64,000 bases of DNA from assembly GCF_014898815.1 (NCBI RefSeq), contig NW_026515477.1, forward strand, positions 868,001-932,000. The letters run 5' to 3'. Below, one piece after another: positions 1 through 12,900 of the stretch; position 1 is the first letter of the stretch, and each line of letters opens with the position of its first letter. The position numbers and the translations under genes were made by a program. Source of the DNA: Panonychus citri (Eukaryota; Arthropoda; Arachnida; Trombidiformes; Tetranychidae). The notes below the pieces were generated by a model. The model was not told the DNA's origin. It worked only from the letters and a program-made list of their open reading frames with translations, and did no database searches.

Positions 1-106
1 ACATCTCGATCCAAAAAGGCATCAATGACTTCTTTGTCACTCATCTTCTTTTGACCTCCATCGACCATCATATCTTCAGAGTCAGACATTTCTAATTGAT
101 TGTTCT
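1..106 (-). CDS. Nup107: Nup107 exon 3 (cut by window edge)
   Basis: The acceptor TTTTAG precedes 106. The translation begins with an acidic loop (SDSEDMMVDGG) and then 'DKEVIDAFLDRD', the counterpart of the Nup107 'EALFQRD' helix. The rest lies outside the window. Confidence 0.75.
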
Positions 107-789
107 CTAAAATAAAACGAAAAGAGTGAAATTATTAACAAAACGTGTTGATTCAATTAAGATATGATAAATTTACCTGAAACTCTAACTCTGTCTTCAA
201 AAAGACCTCTGATAAGCCTCCATGAATTACGTTCGGATCGTAAAAGCATTTCCATTTTGGGTGGTAAAGTTGTCAACTCTTTAGGGTCAATAGTTTGACC
301 ACTTTTCAGGGACATTAGCACCTGAAGATGATCACAACATTGTTTTTCATATTCTTCAGCTAAAGAAAACAGCTCAAGATCAACTTCAAGTCTTTTCTTT
401 GATTCCAAAAATGATTTAAACAAAGTGTAACATGGAAACACATGTTCCCTAATTTCTGGTGTATCCTCTTGAGGTAGAATGAAAGGAGTAGAAGGACCTG
501 GAACACAATTAACCCCGAACAAAGGAAAGAAAGATTAGAATTAGTACAACAATTTATTAATCCAATTCAAATTTAATGATAGAAAAAAAAGAAACAAAAC
601 AAAATTACCTATTGAATGGCGAAGAATTGAAGAGAAAGTACAATTACTGAGCTCAGCTTGTCGACTATTGGACAGATAATTAGCATAACGACTTCGAGAA
701 GATCTAACAGCAGGAGATTGGGCAACCATAGAAGTATAATGACCTGAATTAACAGAGAAATTCAATCTACTATCCATAATAATATTCAA
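1..789 (-). CDS. Nup107: Nup107, nuclear pore complex scaffold protein (5' part, 3 exons)
   Basis: This is the N-terminal part of a Nup107-family nucleoporin, a member of the Nup107-160 (Y) complex that forms the outer rings of the nuclear pore. The coding exons on the minus strand are 609-789, 177-497 and 1-106, and the gene continues beyond position 1. Both introns have GT/AG ends and both junctions are phase 1, giving a continuous frame. The hallmark is the helical stretch after a Ser-rich disordered N-terminus: 'FSLAEEYEKQC', then 'MLLRSERNSWRLIRGLFEDRV', then 'MSDKEVIDAFLDRD'. This parallels the vertebrate Nup107 order 'FDLVEEYENIC', '[21 protein letters not shown]', 'EKTVVEALFQRD' (recalled, not searched). 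Two in-frame ATGs are possible, at 789 and 777; the choice is unclear. It reads away from the downstream end of the Dscam-family gene, about 6 kb to the right. The family call is fairly sure; the gene is incomplete here. Confidence 0.82.
177..497 (-). CDS. Nup107: Nup107 exon 2 (start of helical scaffold)
   Basis: This 321-nt exon encodes the conserved 'AEEYEKQC' and 'SWRLIRGLFEDR' helices. The acceptor is TTCCAG before 497 and the donor is CAG|GTAAAT after 177. Both junctions are phase 1. Confidence 0.8.
609..789 (-). CDS. Nup107: Nup107 exon 1 (Ser-rich N-terminus)
   Basis: First coding exon, 60 codons plus one base. It is rich in Ser, Arg and Asn, as expected for the disordered N-terminus of this nucleoporin. 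The donor follows 609 (AG|GTAATT, minus strand). The frame joins exon 2 as Gly (G|GT). The start could also be the ATG at 777. Confidence 0.7.
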
Positions 790-3700
790 TTATAATTAAA
801 TTCACAAGGAAATATTAAAATTAAAGCTTAGAAAATGTTTTAACCGCTAACAAAATATGAAAAGAAACATGAGAGAAAATCGATTAACAACAATCGATAC
901 AACCGACTATCGATTATTCGAAAAGCGCCAACTTTAAATTTGAAAAATTCTAAAAATTTTCATTATTAATCGAAACTATTAAAGTTAATTAGCAGAGATA
1001 ATGTTTCTAAATGAATAAAAATTAACAAGCAAAAGCTAGAGAAAAGGTTCTCATAGAAATTTTAAGCCATAATCAAACATAAAGGCAAAAAAAAAGAAGA
1101 TAAAAAAAACAATTGAGTTACTTTTATGTATCGACAATAAGTTGATTGTTGTTGTTTGATTAAATGATTAATTTAAAATTAAATTACATTAAATGTACAA
1201 AAGAAATAAAGTTTAATCAAACAAAAATCAAAATTAAACAAGATTAACGTTGAAAATGAAATGAGAAAATGTTTATCCTCCAAATGGAAAAAAAAAGTTG
1301 AATGAAAATATTGAGTAAATAAAATTGAGTAAAATTGAAGTAAAATGAACAAATTGATGATGATTATCATCATCTCTAGATGATAATGATGATAAAGGTG
1401 ATGAAAAGTAGGTTCATACAAGTGTAAATGGGTTAACTATGAATTCTCATAGTAATTTTATCCTTCGACAAACTTGTCGATAGTTCATGGACCATGAAGA
1501 TGATAAGGATGATAGAAAGAAAAAGTGAGAAAGATATAAGATGATTAGGAAGATGAAAAGACTTTATTTATATGTATTATTTTATATAAATCACAGTGAT
1601 TTCCATTGAAGCGAGAGATGATATCGAAGAGATATAAATATTATCATGATAGAGAAAAGTGAAAAGAGAGCAAGATGATGATGATGATAATGATTCTTCA
1701 GGAGGAGGGAAAAAAAGTAGGAAATATCATCTAACTGAATCCATGGATTTGAATTTCATTTTCCCTCTCAGTCCATTGAAATCTGAATCAATTTATTTGG
1801 ACTGGAAAAGAAATGATAACAATTTAAAACCATTTCCTCACCTTGGATTATTATTATTTCCTGTTTTCTTATTTTTCCAGGATAAATAACAAATGATAAT
1901 AATCAGAGTTTGAGAAAACCATGATTATCATGATGAAATTGTTATGAAAACAAAGACAGAATTTGATGGAAATATATTATTATTACCATAGAAGGAAAAA
2001 AAAAGTTCAATATCTTTTATATCAAGTATCCATTTGTTATCATTATCATCGAGACAGAATCTGAACATTCGTCGATTTCAACTTTATATGTAACTCAGTT
2101 AATCTCCAATTCTCAATTTAAATTGTTATGATTACTGTTATCATGAAATCTTGAAGACCAATCATGTTTTCCATTCCGAAAAAGTCATAAAATGATTCGA
2201 GAGATAACATTGAATATCCTCGAAAAATTTGTCGAAACTTTTATTTGTCCAGAACTTTTTTCTCCTCTTGTAACATTCATAAATATATTTCTTTCTCTAC
2301 AAACAATAGCCCAGGGAAAGAAAAATATAAATTATTATCGAAAACAATGATAATAATATAATAATTTCATTCCATTTCTACCAATAAGAATATGAAGAAA
2401 AATAAAAATGAAATAATTTCTAGAGAATCGTCATCATCATAAATATGTACATTTATCATGAAGAAATCAGTCCCAATATTGTCAGTAAGTTTACAAGATT
2501 GATTTGAACTGGTTGATAACAATTCTTACCCTGACATATTATCATCATCAATTTTGATGGCAACATTTTCCTTGGGAAATTCACTCAGAATTTTCATCAC
2601 AATCCTCAAACATCATGTCTAAATAAAGTAATAATTTCACTTTGATAATAATAATCATCATCATAATCAACGACATAAAGACAAATGAAAAGCTTTTATA
2701 TTCATCAAAATTATTTAATAAAAAAAGAGAAAAAGTTTTGACAGAATTTTCCAGTTCAATGAATTCAATACATTTAATATTTCTATTACTTTTTCTCATG
2801 ATAATTACAACATTTACCTTTATTATTATCGGACAATCATGAGAATAAATTTCAACTCCAATTCTAAATTAGAATGCTAGAATTTTCTTCCCAGAACTTT
2901 AAGTTTGTATTTCATATATTCTAAGATATTACTCATTAGATACTTTTCCTTACGATGAGGTTGATAAAGAAAAAACAAATTGATGATCATCTCGATCTTC
3001 CTTTTGTGCTGAAGGAAACAAAAGATTCTGAAAAAGATGATGATGATGAGGATGATCAATAGCGAAGACAAGAAGTGAGTAATCATGAAAGCAATTGATT
3101 CCGGAAGAACTGACAAAAATCTTATTTCTCTGACAATTCGGTTTTCAGGATTCTTTTTTATCATCTTCATCCTCATCCTCATCATAATCATCATCAATTC
3201 TTTTCATTATCATTTCGGATGATAAAAAATGATGCTGATGAATGATGTTGTCCTAATTTATCTTCCATCTCCACCCATTTTACCTCCTTCAGTGTAAAGT
3301 TATCTGATGACAGAGGCAACAAAAAAAGTCGCAACTCTTATAACTCATATTTGAGTATTTCAATGAGCCAAAGCCTGGAAATGTTCAAAGAAAACAATGA
3401 AACCGCTAACATGGGGTGAAGATAAATTTATCATGGTAATAATTTCTCAATGATTTATCTCATCTTCTCGAACAATCAGAACTGTTTTCTGTTCGTATTG
3501 TTATTTTACTGATCAATTGAATTTCTGAGCAGTTGATATTTCGCGAGATTCCAATTCATATTCAGTCACCACCAATAAGAATCCTCAATTATAACCAACA
3601 GCTTATTTCTAGTTAATTGATAAAGTGATTTAGTGATCGTGCTTAATCATAGACATGATTCAGTTATTATTAATATCATGAAAAAAATAAAGTTGAAAAA

Positions 3701-6700
3701 TGCTTCAGGCTATTAGGAAGCTCAATCATTTCAATTTACTTCCTGTGATAGTCTATTATAGTCATCTCAACTAGAGTAAGCAATACAAAAATCCGCCTAA
3801 TCAAAATTGGGACAGTTTTAGGACTCGGAGAGCCAAGCTCATCTTCCTCCTCTTTTTCAGCAGCTTCATCGAAAAAACTTAGAGTGATCTTCAAGCTCTC
3901 GTCTATCTTTTCTTTGCGATATGCCTAATAAAGATTGAAAAAAAAGACACTGAGCGATCATTGTGATTTGATCAATTCTGTTCATCTCCAGTGTCGTACC
4001 GAAATAAATGATAAAATGAAAGTTTAAGTTTAAGTTTAGTTCAAAATTAAGAAAAGATACAGAAGAAAGAATTCAAAACGAATAAACGTTGAAACTCTAA
4101 AAGTAAATTATTTCATTAATAAGTTTTAAGGAAAAGGATAAGAAACTCACGATGTTCCTGGTTGGTTCATCTTAATAGCTTCAGAAGGTTCGGTTGAATT
4201 TTATTGCTCAGTAAACTCGCGAAAATATCGTAAAGATCCAAGATTTGGAAACTAGATGAAAGCAGGGCATTTCGCAGAGTTTACAACAAGTTTTCTTAAA
4301 TATCTCGTTATTTTTGAGTGTTCAGATGCCAGATTCAAATCATGAGAATTGTTGCGATACTCAAACGTTAAGTTAAAATGTCAAGGTCATTTCGGTCATT
4401 CTGTTAGGATACGGTTTCAAGGTCATCTGATGGTACCAATCATAATAGTAACCGTATCCTAACAGAATGACCTTGATATTGTAATTTGAAAATTGATTAT
4501 CGTCCAAACTCCCATGGCTCGAGCCTAGGATCTGAACACTCAAAAAAAATTTTCCACGAAAAACTTGTTGGAAACATGGCGAATGACCTATAATTTGTAC
4601 AGCGACTACTCAAGAAAAAGAATGCATAAGAATGCGAATCCCTATGAAAAAATACTGTAAGAAGATAAAGTCAGTCAATTTCGAAACTATGTTCACTTAT
4701 GCCAACTAGCAAGATTCAGATAGAACATTTTATTCATACAATTATCGACTTGCAACAAAGTATCAGGTGAATTTCAATCAGTTCAGATTATTCATGAATC
4801 TTATCATCGATTGAGTAGATTTTCACTCACATCTCAATAAGAATAACCTATGAGACATGATAACTTCATGATATCTTTTTAAAATTCTGAACATGATGTT
4901 GAAACGATCTCAGTGAATAAAATGATATCAAAAAATCCGAAAATTTATTGTTCCAATGGTTCAAATAGAAACGGTTCTTATTTCTTAAAGTTCTCATGAT
5001 AATATCAACCAGATTATCTGAATGTCTCCAAATTTATATGTTCTCAGATTTATCTGATTAAAAAAATTAATAAAACTGTTCTAGAGGAAAACTTTTAATC
5101 GCAACTGAGAATTGAAAGTTTTACAATTGGATTTATATGTTATCGTTGTAATCATCTAAAAGAAATACAATTTGTGGTGATAATTCAATGAAATGAATAC
5201 GAAAAGTTTTTTTCCAAGACAGAATTTTATTCATATTCAACATTCTGCAAATATTTTCAGTTGTAAAATTTTATTACATTTTCATGATAGAAAAGTTATT
5301 ATATCACATGATCACTTTATCTCGGTGGTAAAAATTTTAAGCATTTTATGAGGGAAAAAAGTTCATTGACATGAAATTGAGAAAATTAGATAACGATGAA
5401 TAATAATAACATTGATTAGAACAAGTCAAGATAATTCGAGATATTTATTCATAGAATTGGTAAAAATTTGAAAAGAAGAAAATTTTTCCATGAGCGTCAT
5501 ATTCTGGTGTGAATTTCGGACCATCAGAATTTTTTTATCCTTCTGATAATCCATTTTACTAGTTAATTAGTAACCATCTCATGATATTGGATCATGAAAG
5601 TTGATGAAACTTTGACTCTCAAGGTTATCAGAGTTTCTGATCATCCCAAACTCATCATATAGTTGATCAGAGAGATTGAAAGTGAAACGATGACACTCTC
5701 AGTTTCCGGTTCCTTCGTTTTTTCCCTTCACATTGTCATCTCCATCCTCATCTTTCATCAAAGTGTAACAAGATGATCCGATATCTTTACGATTGCTTTG
5801 ATTACTTTTCAGATGAATCTTTAATGTTTAAGCTTAGCTCATGAAGATTTCATGGGTTGATCCCAGAGTTTCTCGATGATCATGATGATAAACGTGATTG
5901 AATGAGCACGAAGATAAGAAAGTGTTAAAAAAAGTTCTCTTCTCTTTTTATCGATATCTTTTCATCTAATCCTCGTCCTCATCCTCATTATCATCATCAT
6001 AGTGTATCATGAGCTCCTTTATCATCATGCTCATGGTTGATTCCATTGTTGTTTCAGTTTTTTTCCTCGGACAAAAACCTTCAAGAAAAATCAAAGATAG
6101 AAAAGAGAAGTGAGTGAGTGAGTGAGAGAGAGAGAGAGAGAGATGAAAATAATACATCAATCATCATTAGCTGATGGATTTGTTATTGATTGTAAACTAA
6201 ATTAGTGATTCTTATAGATTGGGCTCTAAATTGTTCACCGAGACTCCTTCTAATTAGCTTAATATATTGATTGCTTGTAACTATTAAATTGAACAAGAGA
6301 GAAACAGAAACACAAATCAACAAGAGATAAACTTTTCTGCTCAGTGGGAAGATGATAATAAGAGAGGGAGAGAGAAGATGAAGATGAGGAAAAAGCAAAA
6401 ATTCTTGGAGAAAAACAGTCACAAAAAAAAGAGATGAGGATAAAAATAACAACAGCAGGGAGTGAGTTCAGGGAAAGTTCAGTGGGAGAAGAAAAAAAAA
6501 TCATTGTTACTCTCATATAATGATAAACAATAATTTTCAACAAGCCAATTAGTTATCATATGTTCATCATGGTGATTGTTGTTATATAAAAATAAAGTGT
6601 TTCAAGGAAAACAATCAAGGAAAGTTTAACAATTAATCAAAGTGATTACATAAAGATGCATGTAAGTGTTACTCTAATCAAGTAATTGTGAATAAAAATT

Positions 6701-6968
6701 AATCCACAAGCAATAAATTACAAGGAATTAAAAGATTTATATCATTAAGATTGTGGTGGTTCTCATGTATGGAAAGGGTTAATTGGAATATCTTTTTTGT
6801 TTGTAATATTAATATGAAACTCACCATGAGCAATAAATCAGAAAATTGATACAAAAAATTGTATATAAGATAATCCATTAAATCATGTAAGTGATTTAAT
6901 AATAGTAATAATTTGGTCCCGATCGGTTTTGTTGATATTATATTTTCCAGAATTTTTGTTATCAAAAC
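790..6968. other. Intergenic DNA between Nup107 and the Dscam-family gene
   Basis: I see no gene supported by codon pattern or homology in these 6.2 kb. The short open frames (for example at 1179-1421, 2581-3197 and 5966-6543) are low-complexity products of ATG/ATC, TTT and GA repeats. The stretch holds the hairpin at 4264-4589, many ATCATGAT-type palindromes, a (GA)n tract near 6125-6140, and presumably the Nup107 promoter just above 789. A variant poly(A) signal (ATTAAA on the minus strand, 6895-6900) could serve the Dscam transcript. Confidence 0.6.
4264..4589. mobile_element. Hairpin / MITE-like inverted-repeat element
   Basis: Imperfect outer arms pair: left from 4264 (GCATTTCGC, CAACAAGTTTT, TTTGAGTGTTCAGAT) and right ending at 4589 (ATCTGAACACTCAAA, AACTTGTTGG, GGCGAATGACC). 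Inside, a perfect 23-bp inverted repeat (4394-4416 with 4450-4472) encloses a 33-bp loop. There is no ORF. I could not define a clear target duplication. A non-autonomous fold-back element is the simplest reading. Confidence 0.55.
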
Positions 6969-9900
6969 TTATTCAAGACTTGGTGATACTGAATTCAGGT
7001 TAACACGTTTCAGGAAAATCGGTGTATCGTAATCATGGTGATAAGGATGACCTGTTGTCGATGTTGTTGTTGTTGTTGGTCGATTCAATGGTCGAAGTTT
7101 ATATGTTTCATCGCACGATTTACCATATTCTTGAGTTCGATATTCTTCAATTCTAGATAAGGCATAAGGTGATGGATAATAGATTGATTGATTTCCCCTG
7201 ATTGACGATAACCAATTCCTGTACCGATATTAATTCCTCCTCCTCCTCCTCCTCCTATTGCATTGCCATTGCCCATTATACCTCCGATTCCTGTTAATTG
7301 TCCAACGGTTTCACAAGTCGATCTGATTTCGGTTGATGTTGACTCTGTTTTATAAGGATTACCTGTTGATGAGATTACCGGTGACCCGAGATCACCATTA
7401 TTGTTATTATTGTCAATCTTGTAAACACTTTCATTGAGTGTCGCTGAAACAGATAGACTAGGATCAGAATTACCACCATTTTGAATATAAGCTTTTCTCA
7501 TTTGTAGAGAGCAAATAACAATTAACCCAAGAGTCAATACTCCAAGACCACAAAGAATAGGTAATATTAAATTCAATTGTTGGACAACCCATTTAGAGGT
7601 GAAAGAGAGCTTATTATTTCCTGATTCACCATCAAGCTCAGTTGATACAGATAAAGGTGGAATAAGTGTTCCATCAATTGTTGTGGTGGCGAAAACAAAT
7701 TCAGCATCCGTGGTTCCAGCTTCATTTTCCGCTCTCATTAAAAGGTTATACCAAGTGGCCGGAAGAAGATCAGGAATGGTTATCGTTGGTGTTGTCGCAG
7801 GAACAGAGGACTGAAGTAAAATCCATTCTCGATCTCCGTTTCGTTTATATTGAATATCGAAGGCCAAAATCGGACAACCATTTGAATGCCAAGCATGAAG
7901 ATTGAGTAAAACTGCCGTTGAATTTGACTGAAGAAATGAGGATTTATCAGGAGCCACCGGAGCTAAATCATAACAAGAATTACAAAAGAGAGAGAGACAA
8001 AATTATCAATCACCTTACCCTGAAATCTTGAATCAAAATTACCGATAAACACTCAATGGAAAACCAAATCAACAACTAATACCCTGAGAATCCAATGAAT
8101 GCTGACTCAATATTTCTTGACCCAATTCTGATAATCGTAAATGTTATTATATGAGATAACCTTTATCTCCTTAAGATGATGAGGATAATCATTGACATTT
8201 TGACCATTGAAAAGGATTAACTTTTTTTTTCATTCTGTCAACATACTAACATTAGTTTCCTTGTCCAATCTGATTTTATTCAATTCTATCAATGAACTTA
8301 ATCCAACATGTAATAATAACAATTCAACCCTTCCCATCATTTAATTAGTTATCCCAAAGTATTATTTTCACAATCTTCATTAATCATTAACAAGAAAATT
8401 CATCATGAAAATACAATTAGATTATGAATACTCTGAATTTCTTGATCTTCTTGCTGAGTAAACACTAACCTGCCAATGATAATTAACAATAAACAATTTA
8501 ACAACAACAAGATTACAAAATTAAATATATAATTAGGAGGAAAAATATAAGTAGAGACAAAAAAATCTAATTACAAACAATTTAAATGTGCCGTTAGTTA
8601 TTTAGTTAATTATAGATTGTCATCAACCAACAATCTAATAAATTGTCCTCGTCGTATGTATCATTTAATTACTAACTCTATCTCCCTAATTAATAATATA
8701 CACACACAATACAATTAATGATACAACCAACAATTATAATTTTAGATCAACGAGTTAACTTGATTGTTGTTAATTAATAATGAGGATAAGTTTCTAAATG
8801 AATGTAATGTTACAATAATCAATCAAATGTTGATCATTAAAATCAACAAACTCAATTTATTAATTCAATAAGATAGTTGCAGGTAAATATCATCATCAAT
8901 TCAACTAATTGCTAATGATTAGTTAACTGTTTCAATGATTACCTTGGATTAGCAGTTTCCATCAGCAATACTTAGTTAATTAGGATTGTTAAAAGTTTCT
9001 AATTGCTTCAGATTAGCAGAATTTTCTCTCTCTCTCTCTTGATTGTGATTAACTAATCGAAACCAAAAGATCATGATACTTAAGAATTACTATCAAATAT
9101 TGGGAGAGTTCATCTGAGAAAAATGTTCCCATGAATAGTTAATTCCTAGATCATTATTCATTCATTGGACTGATAATCTCAAATCTATTAATAGTAATAA
9201 TATTTTCCCCTGAAAAATCTCAATGTTTCATTTACCATAAGATTATGAGAATTTTAAATCATGGATTAATAATGAAATACTCATGAAGATAATGTAATAA
9301 TAATGAGATAAGTTCCAATAGAGTTTAAGTTAGATGAATTTTTCATCAAAATTATTGATTATTGTGTGAGAGTTATTGATTGACCAAGACTCTGAGTGAA
9401 TTTATTTGGATAAAACTAATTACCTGTTCCTTCAGTTCGAGCAATTATCGTATCAGAGTGATCCCCCTGTCCAGCATCATTTAATCCTAGAACGTAAATT
9501 TGATATTTTGTACCACATTGGGCCTGATAAATTGTGTAACTGGTCAGAGAATTGACTTGTTGTGAGATCCATTCTTTACCCTCAGCTCGATAAAAGATTA
9601 AATATCCTGAGGAAAAAGTTTGGAGAGAAAAAATTTACAGATTAATATCTTATACATGTAATTGTAAATTCTGTTTCAATATCTTACCTGTAACAGGCTC
9701 ATCTCCTGATGGTTCCCATGAAAGGTCAATAGTTGACGGTGATGAACCAACAACATTCAACAGGGGACTTTTAGGCGCATCATATTGAAGTGTTTCCCCT
9801 GACAAAGGGTCACTAAATGGACCATCACCAGCGGTGTTAAAACCTTGAACTTTAACCTCATACCGAGTCAACTTTTCCAATCCACCAATGGTATACTCTT

Positions 9901-12900
9901 CCCTGGCACCTTTACTCCCACTTGCTGATCCTGAAACTTCAACAGTCTTGATGAAATAAGGTGAATCAATTTCAGCCTTTCGATAAGCAATATGATAACC
10001 TGTTATCCTTGGTTCCTTTGAATCTCCATCTGATGATTTTGGCGGGTTCCAGGAAATTTTCAGGATACTTGAACCCTTAGGGGTTATCCTAACATCCTGA
10101 GGTGGAAAGACAGGTTCTGTTAAGAGGTAGAGGGAAAAAATAAATTATTGATTGACAATAGTAAATGTTGTTGATAATAATTTTTTTTAATATAAACTGG
10201 AAAACTTTTGATAAAAGTTAAATATTCAAAGTGATTTACATATTCAAATAATCATTGAATTGAATGAAATACTCAAATATGTAGACACACACAAAACATT
10301 TACCACTCAGATGAAAATTAAACAACTAACAGCAATTTAATTAACTCACAATAATTAGATTAACAGTTTTTCATGAGGAAAACAAAGAGACAATTGAATT
10401 TACTTATTTATCAAAAGTTTACAAATAGAGGAACAATTTAAACTTTTAATCAATAATTTCATCAGAAAACTATTTCAATCATGAGCAATCTATTTAGAGA
10501 ATCAAATCTATTCTAACAATTAATTTAATTATTCAGAAAATTACTAAGAAAACTAATTGTTACAACTTTTGATTAGATAAATATTTGATTAACTAACATC
10601 ATCATGGTGATTACATTTAAGATTAATGTAAATCTATCAATGGAAAAGTAAATTTATCAAAAGATTATCATGATTATTGAATATTTATCAGTTAATTTTT
10701 CAATTCAATGATAACTCAGATAATCAGATTAACAATTATTTTGTTATTAGAAAATGAAAACGATAAAAAAATATCACCAAATGAAATAATAATAATATAA
10801 TCATTAATAGGAATTATAATTTAATAATAATCCGTTTGAACTATGGGAAGAAAATTAAATTAATCAGTTGATTGTTTTTATCATTTTTTTTAACAATTTC
10901 AAAGTTAAAATCAAACTAATTAACTTTTCAATACCTTTTAAGAAGATTATTATAATATAATGTAGTTAATTGTTCATTCAAATTGATTAATTGATTTCTC
11001 AACATCCTTCAAATTGTTAGAATTTAATCATTATAATGTTTGTGAATTTGATTTTAATGATTAACATTTTTCTGGTTTAATTCAATTTAAACTTTTAATG
11101 AATTGTTTTTCATCATCATCATGTTGACATACCTTCAATTCAAGTAAGCTTAAAAAGTTAATTGCTGTTAATTGTTGATTACATAGAAACGGACTAATGA
11201 TCATTAATTAGTTTCCAGATGATTAAGGTTAAACTTCAATCTGTTTAATTGCAAATGAATTGAAGGTAATGTTGACATCGGAATCGATAAATGAAATAAT
11301 GTTCACCTTAATTACCTTTGTGGTGTTGCCATGAAGTTTGACAGAAATGAAAAGTTGAAGGGTAATTAAAGATCATCTAAATTTACAATCTAATTTTATT
11401 AATATACCTGAATCATTTTCTACGGATTATCAGAACTGCAAATCAATTTAATGAGCCTGAACATCAAACAGAATCAATTCATGGCAAAATTTCATTGGAA
11501 CTTTGTTTTTACAATTGAAAGAAATCATGTTTCAACCTTACTAAAAGTCAAAGGAATATTCAACATATCGAAGTGATAATTAATCCAATCAGAACAAAAT
11601 TTAGAACTGAAAGTTTCAAGCTTGGACTTTATTGAAAAGGGGGAGAGTTCATGAGAATCAATCAATTTTTTGATGATGGAAAAAAATAGAAAACACTTTG
11701 CCAACTTTGGAAGACTGAATAATGTGTTTAGCCTCGAGCACATGGAACTTTTTTCGGCATCGTTGTATCATCGTTTTGGAAGAAAAATGAAGATACAAAT
11801 GATACCAAGCGGAAGTAAATTATGCCTAAAGATGAAGTCAGGAAGAAACCAAATCATAAAGAGGAAGAAAAAATGTCACTCATGTTACAGAAAGAACGAA
11901 GATAAAAATTAGATAGATCGATATGAGGCGAAAATTTAAGCTCTCACCATCTTAGGCGATAAATAGCCAAATAATTACAACTTGATTTCAGATTCTAGGA
12001 AAAGTTCAGAGCTCAGTTCATTAGCTTCCTGTGAAGAAAGTTTCCCTTGAATAAATATCGATAATAAATAGATATTATCAACTATAAATCTCATTAGAAC
12101 ACAAAAGGTATATAAATCGTTACTAATACAATTATCAATTCTTGACAGGAAAAAGTCACCTTGAAATTTCATGTTCCATAAAATCTGATGGTTGATTGAA
12201 TGCGGAAAAACTTTCTACTCAAATAACTATTAATTTAAGGAATCGGATGAAAATCACATTGCCTGAAAGTGAATAAAATGAATATGAAGAAGATGAAGAA
12301 AAAAACCTTCAAGGTAGAATTGAATCATTTTGGAATCTGAATAACAAAAGATGATAAGCTCATAATCGATTCTCTTTTTCTACCTTTTCATATTCTCATT
12401 CAGAATTTAGATTCTCTCATGTCTTACTTTTCTCTCTCTCTCTCTCTCTCTTTCTCTTTATCATCTATTTTTTTTATTAACTTTTCGTTACGAAGCAAGA
12501 ATAGAGAAGAGTAAAAAAATGTTCGAAAAAGTATCATTTCTTTTCCAACTCACAGTCGAAGAAACATGAAAATGAAGATAAAGATGACAAAGCAATAGAT
12601 ATGATGCTCATGGTGATGATGATGATGATCCAGAAGAGAGAATAGTTCAGTTACAATCAGAATTCAGAGTTTTCTTTTCCCCATTGAGAGTTTACATGAA
12701 GGTGAAAAAAATATATACTGAAAAGTGAAATTTACAACATTGATCGGAAATTGATTAGAATCACATTCGTCTGAATACAAATAACATCATCTACAATTTT
12801 CATGGTATTATTGTCATTTCTGATTCTATCATGAATCCTGTTTGGATTCGTTTTTTTCCAGAATAAAAGAGCAAAAAGAAAATTCTTCCCCTGAATATTA

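Noticed and set aside
1179..3197. Small ORFs between Nup107 and Dscam
   Set aside because: Low-complexity Ile/Met/Phe products of ATC/ATG/TTT repeats without splice context or homology.
7599..7905. Plus-strand ORFs opposite Dscam exon 12
   Set aside because: Antisense shadows of a strongly coding exon. The same applies to 15666-15914 and 32363-32641.
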